Positions 24,799 through 34,380 of a DNA stretch of 64,000 bases are shown here, piece by piece. The first letter of the stretch is position 1. Every line of letters starts with the position of its first letter. This DNA comes from Rubripirellula lacrimiformis (GTDB taxonomy: Bacteria; Planctomycetota; Planctomycetia; Pirellulales; Pirellulaceae): the NCBI RefSeq assembly GCF_007741535.1, contig NZ_CP036525.1, positions 992,001 through 1,056,000 of the forward strand. Direction: 5' to 3'. A program made the translations under genes and the position numbers. The notes below the pieces were generated by a model. It had not been told where the DNA came from, searched no databases, and saw only the letters and a list, made by a program, of their open reading frames with translations.

Positions 24799-27393
24799 TT
24801 ACTCGACTTCAATCAGCTGCGACGTTTCTCCGTCGACGAGGACTTCAAGGGGCGCACGATTTTCGCCTACATCAACATTCACGCGGGAGACGATTCGTGC
24901 GTTCTCCGGATCCCCCTGAATCATGTGAATGCACTGACCCTGAATCGCGATGCGCTGTGGCGCTACACGCAGCTGGGTCGCCAACATCTCGGCTAGTTGT
25001 CCGTTGGTTAACTCTGTTTGTTTTCCGGTTACCTTGATTTTCTCAGGATCAATCAGGTTGGAATCGGCACCCACAAACTTGTCGTTGACGTAGTAAAGTG
25101 TCACGCCATTGCAATGCAGCGGGATTGCCTTGCCTTCCACATCGATCACCTGGGCAAAGTGGAACTCGCCGTCTTTCTTCGTTGCGGATTCAAAATCCAG
25201 CTGAACGGACTTGTTGGCGAACAGCGGTAAGAGTTCTTGGACCCGCTTTACCGAATCCTCCTTGATCGTCGAACCTCGCACCGGCAACTCAACGTCGGCA
25301 ATGCGTTGGACATGCTGCCCCGCGGTATCAAAACGCACGCGACTCTGGTCGGCTTCGCTCAACTGAAGCACATTTGCGATCGCTTGGTCGATTTTGGAGC
25401 TGTAGTTCTCCTGCTTCGAGACTGTCCTGGTTCGCTCTTTGGCGGTCTGGGTCAGCACCTGTTGCGCAACCTGGGGGGCGAGTTGATGCTTGATTTGCGA
25501 TGTTTCCAGCGAATGCAGCTCTTGTAACTCGCGTCTCGAAAATGTCTTCCTGGCTGGGTCTTGGATCGCCTTTGTCTTCAGTCGGCTCATCGTCTGCTGT
25601 TGTGCGGAGGGGAACTCTGAAGATGTTCGTCCTGTAATGTCCCGAGAATAGACTTGAACACTTGGCGGCATCATGGCAGTGGGAGATGTCACGTCTGAAA
25701 GCGGAGGAGCTGCTGCGATCGCGACCGGCATTGGTGATCGTGCAGGAGGCTGAAACCCGGGCGGGAAATCATCCATCTTGATGATCGCTGTCTTGGTGGC
25801 CAGATCGATTTGGGTGACTGATATCCCCGTCGGATTTCCATCTTTGAAGGATCGTGATCCTGCTTTGAACTCGGGGTCATCCTTGAAGTCGATGTTGTTG
25901 ATGAACAGATCAGCCGCATCAAAACGATTCTGTTTTCGTTCCAGGTGCAGTTTGCCGTCGCGTTGGATCAGGGAAACTAGCGAGTGCTTTGCTCTAAAAG
26001 CATTTCCAGCTGAATCGGGTAATGACGGCGAATCGTTTTGACCTTCGTCGTGTTCACTAAAAGGCCAATTGGCACTTGACTGTCCCACTGATTCATCCAC
26101 ATGCCATACTGCGATCCCGCCAGGGGAGAATTCTTGATCCCAGTTGATCCGTTCATCAAATTGATCCTCCCATTGACTGTCACGGAACTCAATCAAGAAA
26201 TACTCCTTGCCATCCGTTCCGGGGACATCAACATTGTAGATCAAGTTGCGCGCTTGCACGGGTTCCAAGTCGATCGACGTATTGCTTCCCACGTTCTCAA
26301 TCGTCGCCCAGCCCAGCAGCGCCTTGCACCATGCTGACATGTGCACCGGCATCGCTGCATTGCTTCCATTGGCTCCGTAAGAACCGCCGGCCATCAGGCA
26401 GTAGTTCCCCACACCTTCCGAGTCGGGGCCGCGATCGTCAGCCGGCGTGCGATCGTAGAGGTCGGGGAGACCCAGCGCGTGCCCATACTCGTGGCAAAAA
26501 ACGCCAATCGGAATGATCCGCTTATTCGATACCGTGGAATCGCAGCTCAAGCCGGGCTGGACCGTATAGTCTTCGATGCGAATCTTTGAGTTGGTGCCCA
26601 AGACGGGCTCGCCCGCATCGTTCAAACGATCGTCGTCCGTTTCAAATGGGCCCGTGTTCGCGCCAAAATCGCTGTACCTAAATGAATGGGACCACAGGTT
26701 GTTATTGCCACACTCCCCACCGGTCTCACTATGCACGATGAAAATCGTGTCGACGACTCCATCGTCATCACCCGAGTTTGGAAGTCCGTCTGGGCCATCA
26801 TTGTCAAACTGCCCAAAATCAATGTCGTCATCAGCATTCTCAAACGCGAAACGCAGCAACTGGGCCAGTCGTTCATTCAGCCCGTTGTTGCCAGACTCGT
26901 AGAATGTGTCATCTTCCGGCAGAGTGTACCAACCCAGTGTCTGCCCAGTCGGGATGAACTGGCCGTTGGAAATGTCCCGGTAGTACTGTGTGAAGGTTGG
27001 GCGTATCGGGTCAGGCAGCGTGCCGCTCGGACCAAATAGCATGGACTGGTACTCCGTCGCTTCAAAATCGTGCTGACGATTCCTGAACTCCACGCAGATC
27101 ACGGGAACAGAACGCGTACCGGCTAGACGCAGATTCACGCCAGGCGCAAACGCCATTCCTGGCAGTCCGATTTGACGTCTTAGTCGAAACATCTCCACCG
27201 TTCGGTGGTATCCAGCCGAAGGTACATACTCGTCACCAGGCACCGCGCCCGCAGGAGTCGCCGCGGCGACGGCGATGTTCGGTGCCGCAGGCTGGACGAC
27301 GCGCTGCTCGGGAGGTACGGCAACTGCAAGGGTTGGAATGCTTGCCAACAACGATACGACAATAGGCCATCGTCGAAAACTTTCACGGTTCAT
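24799..27393 (-). CDS. Secreted M6-family metalloprotease
   Basis: 864 residues with a signal peptide (about 1-26). The zinc site is HEYGHALGLPD: His301, Glu302, His305 and the downstream Asp311. It is preceded by the M6-type segments PVICVEFRNRQHDF, FTQYYRDISNGQF and DTIFIVHSETGGE. M6 peptidases (immune inhibitor A type) are secreted zinc proteases. Residues after about 570 form a long C-terminal region with a Gln/Lys-rich helical stretch and a final 200 residues resembling a propeptide or PepSY-like fold. The Met at 27393 puts the signal peptide first. Encoded between the cytochrome fusion and the tyrosinase, it is a candidate for proteolytic maturation of the latter; that is inference. Confidence 0.9.
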   Translation of the reverse strand: MNRESFRRWPIVVSLLASIPTLAVAVPPEQRVVQPAAPNIAVAAATPAGAVPGDEYVPSAGYHRTVEMFRLRRQIGLPGMAFAPGVNLRLAGTRSVPVICVEFRNRQHDFEATEYQSMLFGPSGTLPDPIRPTFTQYYRDISNGQFIPTGQTLGWYTLPEDDTFYESGNNGLNERLAQLLRFAFENADDDIDFGQFDNDGPDGLPNSGDDDGVVDTIFIVHSETGGECGNNNLWSHSFRYSDFGANTGPFETDDDRLNDAGEPVLGTNSKIRIEDYTVQPGLSCDSTVSNKRIIPIGVFCHEYGHALGLPDLYDRTPADDRGPDSEGVGNYCLMAGGSYGANGSNAAMPVHMSAWCKALLGWATIENVGSNTSIDLEPVQARNLIYNVDVPGTDGKEYFLIEFRDSQWEDQFDERINWDQEFSPGGIAVWHVDESVGQSSANWPFSEHDEGQNDSPSLPDSAGNAFRAKHSLVSLIQRDGKLHLERKQNRFDAADLFINNIDFKDDPEFKAGSRSFKDGNPTGISVTQIDLATKTAIIKMDDFPPGFQPPARSPMPVAIAAAPPLSDVTSPTAMMPPSVQVYSRDITGRTSSEFPSAQQQTMSRLKTKAIQDPARKTFSRRELQELHSLETSQIKHQLAPQVAQQVLTQTAKERTRTVSKQENYSSKIDQAIANVLQLSEADQSRVRFDTAGQHVQRIADVELPVRGSTIKEDSVKRVQELLPLFANKSVQLDFESATKKDGEFHFAQVIDVEGKAIPLHCNGVTLYYVNDKFVGADSNLIDPEKIKVTGKQTELTNGQLAEMLATQLRVAPQRIAIQGQCIHMIQGDPENARIVSRVNVDVGENRAPLEVLVDGETSQLIEVE

Positions 27394-27484
27394 TGTGTGT
27401 GCCCTGAAAAAAGCAAGGTGTTTGTGATTGCAAACATTCATAGGTTCGTTTCGTCTTGCACGCAGCAGAGCGAGACCGTTCGTT

Positions 27485-29290
27485 TCATTGCGACCGGGCT
27501 GTTGATTGACTGAGTTCTTGGGGCAGCTCGATTCGAGTTTGCTTGGACGCGTAGCGTTGATCTGGGCCCAGTGATAGCCGCGGAAAGATGCCGGGGTTCA
27601 AAGCGTTCTCGGTTTCATGTTCGACCCGTTCGATCAGATAGTCGCGAGAGAAGCGGTCTACCATGTGGCGCAACGAGTGATCGATGACTGTCAACGCAAA
27701 GTAGGTTCCAAATTGTAAGTTTTGGTCGGTAATCGGGATTCGGCGAGAACGCATCCAAGATCGGATTCGAAACGCGCGCGGGTGATGTATCAATGGATCT
27801 CGATAAGGTGTTACCAAGATCCTCCTTGGCCAATGCGTGTTAGGACCACCGCCGCTCGATTTGGCCAGCAGCGTGCCGGACAAATAGACCGCATCGTGTG
27901 TCTTTCGAATGGATGATTTCAGAAACCTGAAGTCAGCGTCGCTGAGCCAAAGCAGACATGGTTCGGAGCAGGAAATCGTCTCCGTTCGATTCGTGGTGGA
28001 TTGACGATTGATGACGTGGTCGGCGACTGGGAAGTGGTGCGTTTTTAGTTTTTGCGAAGTGTATCGGAGGGCGACTTCGCCTGGCGTGTCGGCGATCGCG
28101 AACTGGTGAATCAAGGTGGACTCGTCACCTCGTTTTCTTTTCTCTATCAGGTCATCCAACACCGCGTCCGATTCGTCGTACAAACCGCGATTGAAATACA
28201 GGGTCGATCCACCGTTTGCGTTGATCGTGGGGAGTGACGTATTGGGGAACAGACAGGGAATCTGACGATGATCGCAAAATCTCTGAATGGGACTCCAGGG
28301 CTGCGTTGAAACACCACCGATCAGGGCGAAAACTGGCGCCGTTCGATAGTACGCCGACAGTTGGCCAGAAAAACTGTACGGCTCCCCTTCTAGTCTCCAG
28401 TCGTGTAGCTGCCAAGTTCGGTAAGCATGCAGGAAGTCGTCTTTGTAGTTCGGTGAATTTCCAACGTGGTTTCGGTAGCGTGTGACTTCGCGATTGTGGT
28501 CTGTCACGTACGCATCCATCACACTCCACATGGCCCGCCTGCTCTGATCGGAGACTTCGGGAGTAGTCACGACGGCAAAGTGAATCGTGTTTTCGTCGAT
28601 GCCGGGATCGTCATGGCGTGACAACGATCGCAGGTAGGCGATCAAGTTGGCCATCGTAGAATCGTTCAACGCGTATCGCGGCATCAAGTGGTCCAGAACG
28701 CGTCCGGATGAGTCGATGCCGTTACGAATGGCGTGTGCGAGTGTCTCGTCTGTGTAAGCGGGACGCGACGTGGTGTTGCGCGGGGCGGCGCTTTCAACAG
28801 CGGTCTGTGGTTCTTGAAAGAGGGCACGAAATTGCCATGATCGATTCAGTTGGCGCGGCTGGAAGAGTGCCGGTTGAGTGATCGCGGGGGAAAGTTTGCC
28901 TGGTTCGTCGACACCGTATCCGCTGCGTCGATGACATTTGGCGCAACTGACTAGCTGCCCCGACATCTGCAAATCATCGATGACGGTAGCAACGACTTTT
29001 GTACCGTCCGTCTGTTGGCCTGTCCGGTAGATCATTTTGCCATCGTGGACGTTGGCCCGTTGCGTCTGGGCAGCAGCGTTGACGCTGGTCAGACAAACGA
29101 AGGCGACCAAGCTCGCCGCCGTCGTCAAAGGCATCGTCTCTGGAAGCATCTTTTTTGGGGGGGAGAGGACGAGGTTACGAGCTCTGCGGAGTCGATGAAA
29201 AACATCGGACACGTCGACTCGTCCATGACGGCCAATCCAAACGCTAGGTCGAGATAGAAGGCTAGGGGGATTGCGCCGTTCGCACATCAT
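27485..29290 (-). CDS. Cytochrome c / periplasmic binding protein fusion
   Basis: 601 residues. After a hydrophobic export segment (LTTAASLVAFVCLTSVNAA, about residues 55-75) comes a cytochrome c domain with CAKCH (Cys116, Cys119, His120) and a plausible axial Met in DHLMPRYAL. From about residue 210 the protein reads HFAVVTTPEVSDQSRRAMW and continues as a periplasmic-binding-protein-like (leucine-binding type) domain to the end. Start: ATG at 29290 overlaps the stop of the upstream Sco gene as ATGA, which supports translational coupling. A later Met (29149) would give a more normal signal peptide but has no Shine-Dalgarno. The role is inferred as an electron carrier or sensor for the neighbouring oxidases. 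Confidence 0.8.
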   Translation of the reverse strand: MMCERRNPPSLLSRPSVWIGRHGRVDVSDVFHRLRRARNLVLSPPKKMLPETMPLTTAASLVAFVCLTSVNAAAQTQRANVHDGKMIYRTGQQTDGTKVVATVIDDLQMSGQLVSCAKCHRRSGYGVDEPGKLSPAITQPALFQPRQLNRSWQFRALFQEPQTAVESAAPRNTTSRPAYTDETLAHAIRNGIDSSGRVLDHLMPRYALNDSTMANLIAYLRSLSRHDDPGIDENTIHFAVVTTPEVSDQSRRAMWSVMDAYVTDHNREVTRYRNHVGNSPNYKDDFLHAYRTWQLHDWRLEGEPYSFSGQLSAYYRTAPVFALIGGVSTQPWSPIQRFCDHRQIPCLFPNTSLPTINANGGSTLYFNRGLYDESDAVLDDLIEKRKRGDESTLIHQFAIADTPGEVALRYTSQKLKTHHFPVADHVINRQSTTNRTETISCSEPCLLWLSDADFRFLKSSIRKTHDAVYLSGTLLAKSSGGGPNTHWPRRILVTPYRDPLIHHPRAFRIRSWMRSRRIPITDQNLQFGTYFALTVIDHSLRHMVDRFSRDYLIERVEHETENALNPGIFPRLSLGPDQRYASKQTRIELPQELSQSTARSQ

Positions 29291-29934
29291 GGTTTCTCCG
29301 TCCTGGCGAGCACGGATTGGACGTCGGCCAATAGATCCTTTGTGCTGACCAGTCCGGTAATGCGAAGCCATTGATCACTGTTGGCTGCGCGTACGAACGT
29401 CAGCGGTTCGTGACGCGATTTGTTGGGGACATATGCGGTGAAAGCTTTTTGGACCAGCGAAATGTCGTGCGGATCACCGGTCAAAAAACACCAGCCAGCG
29501 TCGGCTCCCAACGTCTTGGAAAATTCAGTCAAGCGCGCCGGTGTGTCGTATTCGGGATCAATCGAAATCGTGCAGAACCGAACCTGTTTGGCTTGATCGC
29601 CGAGGCTTTTTTGTACGCTGGCCATTGTGGCGCTGGCGACAGGGCAAATGGTTGAACAGGACGTGAACGCAAACTGCATGACGACGGGGTGTGCTCTGGA
29701 AAGTGCTGTTGCAAGCGAGATCGAATTTCCATCAGCATCGGTCAGTCGCAGTTTGGGCAGCGAATAGGTTGCCGTCGTGCGACTGACCGCGGCCTGGGAT
29801 GTCGTGCAGCAACAGGTTGCTTCCCCGGTGACCTGGCATACCGATTCGTTCGGTAGGGTAGCGTCTTGTAGTGCCCAAGCTGGTGGTGAAGACATCAACA
29901 GCAGGCATGTCAATTGCAGGGGCAGTGGTTTCAT
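29287..29934 (-). CDS. Sco1/SenC-family copper chaperone, canonical
   Basis: 215 residues with a signal peptide (about 1-22). Sco proteins are thioredoxin-fold copper chaperones or thiol-disulfide proteins. The copper motif is intact: Cys93-x3-Cys97-Pro in FTSCSTICPV. The distal ligand is His175 in KSRHEPLTF, and the family segment TISIDPEYDTP is also present. A Cys-rich stretch (CQVTGEATCCC, about 33-43) just after the signal is unusual and could be a second metal or disulfide site. The stop overlaps the start of the cytochrome fusion by four bases, and the gene starts 24 bases after the giant CHRD protein, so it is firmly in the operon. Confidence 0.92.
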   Translation of the reverse strand: MKPLPLQLTCLLLMSSPPAWALQDATLPNESVCQVTGEATCCCTTSQAAVSRTTATYSLPKLRLTDADGNSISLATALSRAHPVVMQFAFTSCSTICPVASATMASVQKSLGDQAKQVRFCTISIDPEYDTPARLTEFSKTLGADAGWCFLTGDPHDISLVQKAFTAYVPNKSRHEPLTFVRAANSDQWLRITGLVSTKDLLADVQSVLARTEKP

Positions 29935-29958
29935 CCGAGAACCTCCAAGCGGTTGGGG

Positions 29959-32900
29959 TTAGTGAACCGAATAGATCGCGACGTCATGGTGCAGTGGGTC
30001 GAACTGATAGAACCGCAGTCTCGTCGACGGTTCGAAGTTGAATCGAAACCAAGCTTTGTGAACGCCCAACCGAATCGCATCGGGCTGTGTTCTGTCGTAC
30101 TTCGGTTCGCCTGTTGTGGACAATTGAGTGGCGCTACTGCCATCTTCCACGATGTCTACGAGCGCCCCGTCTTTGAATTCCTGCTTGACCGCTGGCGGAA
30201 CACCGATGGTGCCGCCAACCGCGTTGAATCGCCAATGGAATCGCCCAAAAGTAAACAAGCTTCCTTGGCCGCCGACGGCCATTGATGACTTGAACTGGTT
30301 TTCCCATCCGCGCAGGCCGCCGAAATCAGGATTGGCGTACCCGTGGATGAAGTAATCGCCATTCCAAACCGTCACTCGGAACTTTCCGGGGATGGCTGGT
30401 TTCTCTCCGTCGGCCGGTTTGTCTCGTGAACGCCACTTTTCGAACCTCAATCCGCCATCGCTCAGCTCGCCGTACAACGTATTGTTGACGTACAGCAGAG
30501 TCATGTCTGACTCGGTGTCGGCTTCCAATCCGCTGGGCAAATGATTGCGATCTTTCCAATCCAAGTACGCGTGGCGAGCGTCGATAATGGAGTAAAAACA
30601 GTCCTCGAATTTGGCGTTTTTCTTTTTGAGAACTTCTTCGATTTGATGAAAGGCTCGCCACATACGTTTCGCGGGAGAAAAACCACTCAATTTGACGATT
30701 GGGCCATCGTGCGGATCATAGTCATCGTCATCGAGACTTGATTTTGGTGGATGCGCAAACGGGGCATGCGACAGGCGAATGAATTGCATCCGCAGTGTCG
30801 TGCGGACTCGTTGCAGATGTTCTTGCGGGGTTTCGGTATGGGGGCGGCCATCTTCCAGCGTGTAGATGCGGCGCGGTTGGTTCAGCATCTCTTCGTCTAG
30901 GTACCTTTCGACCCAATGGTCGACGTGGCGTTCGGGATGCGCCGGATTGAACTCGCGATCGATGCCGTCAAACACCATGCGTTCGTGATCATCGATGCGA
31001 AGTCGAAAGAACCTTGGTGGCGGCGCGGGGATCTTGGGTGGCTGATCGTTTCGGGCTTCCACAAAACTTTTGTCTAGCTTCAGGTTTTGGTAGTGCTGAA
31101 CGAATTCGTCACTACGCGGAGGAACCCGTTTATGCACATTCTCGACCGCCTGGGCTCGCGGAGCATGTTTTCGCCAGCCCCAGGTGTAATGCACGTTTTG
31201 ATACTGTGTCGGAGCCATCTTGATTTTCAGTTCTGTCCTTGTTCCTTCGGCGAGCGGCAAGAACGTGCTGTCCATCGCGACATGCGGCGGACCGAAACGC
31301 ATCGAGCGATTCTCGCCGTCAATGTTCATTTTCCCCCAGGCCACCTCTGGCCTGGTGCCGTAGTTCAAGTTGGCATAAGGAACTGCCGGACGCACTTGAG
31401 TGACTTGTTCCGGATAGTCAAAGTAGATGGCCGTGGGCGAAAAATCGTCTTCACCACGATTGAGGATGTCGACTTTGAACGTCACGGTCCAGGGAACGTC
31501 ACGCGGCATCGGTGGCGGCGATTCGGTCAAGCCTGCCACGAAGGATTCTTTCACCGATCGGGTGCCCTTTTTGTCGCCGCGTTGTTCGCGATAGGCGTCC
31601 CAATGTTGACGAGTCAATTGAGGGTCCAGTGGACTGTACCAGCGGACTTCCACGGTTCGTGAATCACCTTGTTTCGTTTTGACTCGCAAGGGAATGTCGT
31701 CCCATCCGAAATCGTAGAACATCGTGTCTGATTCAATGCGTCCGTCGTACCAGATTTGATGCACGTCGACGTTGCCCGAGACGATTTTTCCATGTTCGTC
31801 GTAAACGGGTAGTACTCGGGACGATCGCCGATGACCGCTGTGATGCAACAGCGCAAATCCCTTGTAGACGCGATTGCTGGGGATTCGTGATGGACGCAAG
31901 TCAATTTTTTTATGGTCGTCGGTTCCGTGCCGTACGGCGCCGGCGTTGCCCTCCAGAATATCAATTGCCCATTCGGCGCGATGCAAAAGTTCTAGTCGGT
32001 GTTTGGCAATCGTTTCGTGGTGCGAGTCCCTGTCGACCGACGCGAACAGGTCCTGCATCGTAGGCCCGTCCAGGTCCTGCCACAAACTACGCACGGATTG
32101 CCCGGTCAATGTTTCGAAAATACTGTCCAGGATGAATCGCAGATCATCGGTGGGCGATGAGTGCGTAGGGAGTCGTGTGACATGTGGTTCGCCATCGTGT
32201 AGGTGGTAAGGATGCCGTGGCGTCGATGGCAGCGTGTTGACCATCTCGACTCCCCTCCGGTCACGCATGTTTTGGTGAACGGTGGGCAGCATGTTCGTGC
32301 CGGGCGGATTTTTGAAAGGATCCACGTCGGGAAAGATACCGCGTGGCGTATCGATGTAGGTGAAAGCTGCTTTGCCCCAGCCACCGGTTCCCAGTCGCGG
32401 CAACGTTTCGTACATCTTGCGTGGTTCGAACGATTTTGGATCACGCTTTCGATTGGCGCGGGACTCTATTGCCGCCGATTCAGCGGTAGGCGATGCCGCT
32501 GCTCTGGCTGCGGAAAGGGCTGCGGAAAGGGCTGCGGCATCGGCGGGATTGTCTTGGTCCGGTGGAATGTAATAGTCGCGAGGGTGCTTTTGCCGAATCA
32601 TCTTCGGCGTGTTCTGGGGCGGCGTTTCAGGAACCGTGGCGGCTCGCGGCATGGCAGCCTTTGTCGTTTCCCCAACCGCAGACCTTGGGTTCCCGGTATT
32701 CGTAGCGATATCAACTCCAAATCGGTAGTGCAGCGAACGGGCTGGCCGTGGTTGGACGCCGGGATGATCGACAAAACTTTTGCGATCCGGATGAGCGATT
32801 ACCGAGTTGTCCTGATCAAGGGTGGTCGGTCGAAAGCGACGCAGATACCGCTTCTGAGCGTCCTTGATTGGGTCGTTGTCACGAATGTCTTGATAGCCCG

Positions 32901-33636
32901 CGGTGTTGATTGGATAGGGATCATCTGCGAAGACGTCGAGGATCGAGGGCGATACGGGTAAAACGGGGTACTGATTCGCGTCCTGATAGGCTTGGAAAAG
33001 CGGGGCGGGGAACGATTTGACCTCGCGCGCATCGGGCAAAGAATCTTGCGCGGCTTGGTCGAGCTCGCTTTCATCGGCAGGCGCGAGGCCGCGAAGTGCT
33101 TCGGCCAGGATCTGTCCGCGCAGTTCGCCTGTCTTGTTGTCCGTTGTATGGATCAAAACATACAGTTGCTCGGAAAGCAGTAAGTCATGAAGCGTATCGT
33201 CGCCGCTGAAATCGAAATTGCCCGAAAACCGGTAGCGATCGTTTTCCTTTTCGACCGTGAAGTTGCGAACGGGTGGCCCATCGGTTCCCATGCGCCCCTT
33301 GTGAATATGCGCCGCACTTTGAGGGTTGCCTTCGTCGTCCACTGGTCCCAATTTGTGCAGTTCTCGATCTTCGATCGAGAACACTCCGCATACGATTAGC
33401 TTTTTCGTTTCCGCGTCATAGCTGCAACCGAAGGAACCGAATGATTTGTGGGTGATCGCCCGATCCACCTGCTGCGTTTCGATCAACAAGAACTGCGGCG
33501 GCGAGAGTGAGCAGATATCGTCGGAGTACGCGGCGGTCGCGGTCACCAATGACAGCGGCAAAATTCCTGATGCCACAATCAATAGGATCATTTTCCCAGC
33601 ACAGCTGGGCCGTCCGGTTTTTGTTTGGTTCGTCAT
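29959..33636 (-). CDS. Giant exported CHRD-domain protein, function unknown
   Basis: 1225 residues. A signal peptide or anchor lies at about 14-38. Residues about 65-176 form a CHRD domain: SAAHIHKGRMGTDGPPV and LIHTTDNKTGELRGQI are its typical phrases. CHRD domains, first seen in chordin, also occur in bacterial exported proteins. From 180 to 400 the sequence is low-complexity, with Ala-rich runs and PRHPYHLHDGEPHV-type His-rich patches. From 400 to the end there is a large, mostly beta-rich region with many aromatic and His residues (HYTWGWRKHAP, VHQIWYDGR, HPERHVDHWVERYLDEEM), which I do not recognise. It sits centrally in the copper-oxidase operon between the two Sco genes, so it may be a copper-binding scaffold, cross-linking substrate or partner; this is inference. 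Confidence 0.8.
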   Translation of the reverse strand: MTNQTKTGRPSCAGKMILLIVASGILPLSLVTATAAYSDDICSLSPPQFLLIETQQVDRAITHKSFGSFGCSYDAETKKLIVCGVFSIEDRELHKLGPVDDEGNPQSAAHIHKGRMGTDGPPVRNFTVEKENDRYRFSGNFDFSGDDTLHDLLLSEQLYVLIHTTDNKTGELRGQILAEALRGLAPADESELDQAAQDSLPDAREVKSFPAPLFQAYQDANQYPVLPVSPSILDVFADDPYPINTAGYQDIRDNDPIKDAQKRYLRRFRPTTLDQDNSVIAHPDRKSFVDHPGVQPRPARSLHYRFGVDIATNTGNPRSAVGETTKAAMPRAATVPETPPQNTPKMIRQKHPRDYYIPPDQDNPADAAALSAALSAARAAASPTAESAAIESRANRKRDPKSFEPRKMYETLPRLGTGGWGKAAFTYIDTPRGIFPDVDPFKNPPGTNMLPTVHQNMRDRRGVEMVNTLPSTPRHPYHLHDGEPHVTRLPTHSSPTDDLRFILDSIFETLTGQSVRSLWQDLDGPTMQDLFASVDRDSHHETIAKHRLELLHRAEWAIDILEGNAGAVRHGTDDHKKIDLRPSRIPSNRVYKGFALLHHSGHRRSSRVLPVYDEHGKIVSGNVDVHQIWYDGRIESDTMFYDFGWDDIPLRVKTKQGDSRTVEVRWYSPLDPQLTRQHWDAYREQRGDKKGTRSVKESFVAGLTESPPPMPRDVPWTVTFKVDILNRGEDDFSPTAIYFDYPEQVTQVRPAVPYANLNYGTRPEVAWGKMNIDGENRSMRFGPPHVAMDSTFLPLAEGTRTELKIKMAPTQYQNVHYTWGWRKHAPRAQAVENVHKRVPPRSDEFVQHYQNLKLDKSFVEARNDQPPKIPAPPPRFFRLRIDDHERMVFDGIDREFNPAHPERHVDHWVERYLDEEMLNQPRRIYTLEDGRPHTETPQEHLQRVRTTLRMQFIRLSHAPFAHPPKSSLDDDDYDPHDGPIVKLSGFSPAKRMWRAFHQIEEVLKKKNAKFEDCFYSIIDARHAYLDWKDRNHLPSGLEADTESDMTLLYVNNTLYGELSDGGLRFEKWRSRDKPADGEKPAIPGKFRVTVWNGDYFIHGYANPDFGGLRGWENQFKSSMAVGGQGSLFTFGRFHWRFNAVGGTIGVPPAVKQEFKDGALVDIVEDGSSATQLSTTGEPKYDRTQPDAIRLGVHKAWFRFNFEPSTRLRFYQFDPLHHDVAIYSVH

Positions 33637-33691
33637 CGCTAACTCTGCAGACTGATGTGAAAGGTATTGGCTGGAACCCCTGGCTGACTAT

Positions 33692-34327
33692 CTATCTGTA
33701 CGAACGGGTCGCCGTATCAAATCGCGGACCAGCGCGGCGGATTCCCTTGGGACGCTTCGCTTCGCGGTTTGGCGTGATCCACGCCAAACGATCAATGATC
33801 TGCGCGGCATCGGTCTTGGTTGGAACGGAGCCCCATATTCCTGCCGTGTCGTTTCCGTAACGCAGCAGTCCGGCGGAGCAATCCGTTGGCTGCAATTCCG
33901 AATGGTGCTGCTGATGCGTTTCGTCGCCATGGAAAAAAAACACCTGCTGCAACAGGCTCAGACTGTCGACGTCGCCGGTTACAAACGTCCATCCCTCTTT
34001 GGCGTGATGCCGCTTGGAAAATTCTGCGAGAGCAGCAACATTATCGTTCTCTGGATCCGACGTGATCGAGATCATGAAAACATCATCCCCAAGTCGGTCG
34101 CCCAATCGGCGCTGCACATCGATCAAATTTCTCGTCACCGGATAGTTCGGGTGATAGGCAAGGCTGACAAACTGCACGATGACAGTACGGTCTTTGACCA
34201 GATCGTCGTAAAACAATTTACGCCGGTTGTCGTGCGTCACGATGGGCACATTGGGAACAAAACGCCGGCGCGACGCGACTTGACCAGGCATCCACGCGAT
34301 CGCTTGGCTATCGAATTTACTGGCCAT
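33692..34327 (-). CDS. Sco-like thioredoxin-fold protein lacking CxxxC
   Basis: 211 residues. The fold signatures of the Sco family are present: VIVQFVSLAYHPNYPVTRN, MISITSDPENDNVAALAEFS and GWTFVTGD. Where canonical members have Cys-x3-Cys-Pro, this one has Tyr58-His-Pro-Asn-Tyr62-Pro, so both copper or redox cysteines are replaced. A His-rich loop (FFHGDETHQQHHSE, about 131-144) lies near the usual distal His and could bind metal instead. No signal peptide or membrane segment is visible at the N terminus, unlike the Sco at 29287. Gaps to its neighbours are 53 and 55 bases. Start at 34327; six extra codons are possible. Confidence 0.8.
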   Translation of the reverse strand: MASKFDSQAIAWMPGQVASRRRFVPNVPIVTHDNRRKLFYDDLVKDRTVIVQFVSLAYHPNYPVTRNLIDVQRRLGDRLGDDVFMISITSDPENDNVAALAEFSKRHHAKEGWTFVTGDVDSLSLLQQVFFFHGDETHQQHHSELQPTDCSAGLLRYGNDTAGIWGSVPTKTDAAQIIDRLAWITPNREAKRPKGIRRAGPRFDTATRSYR

Positions 34328-34380
34328 GATTGTCTTCCCACGCACAGGGATGGATAAAAGGAGGATGCATTCAAAAGGTG

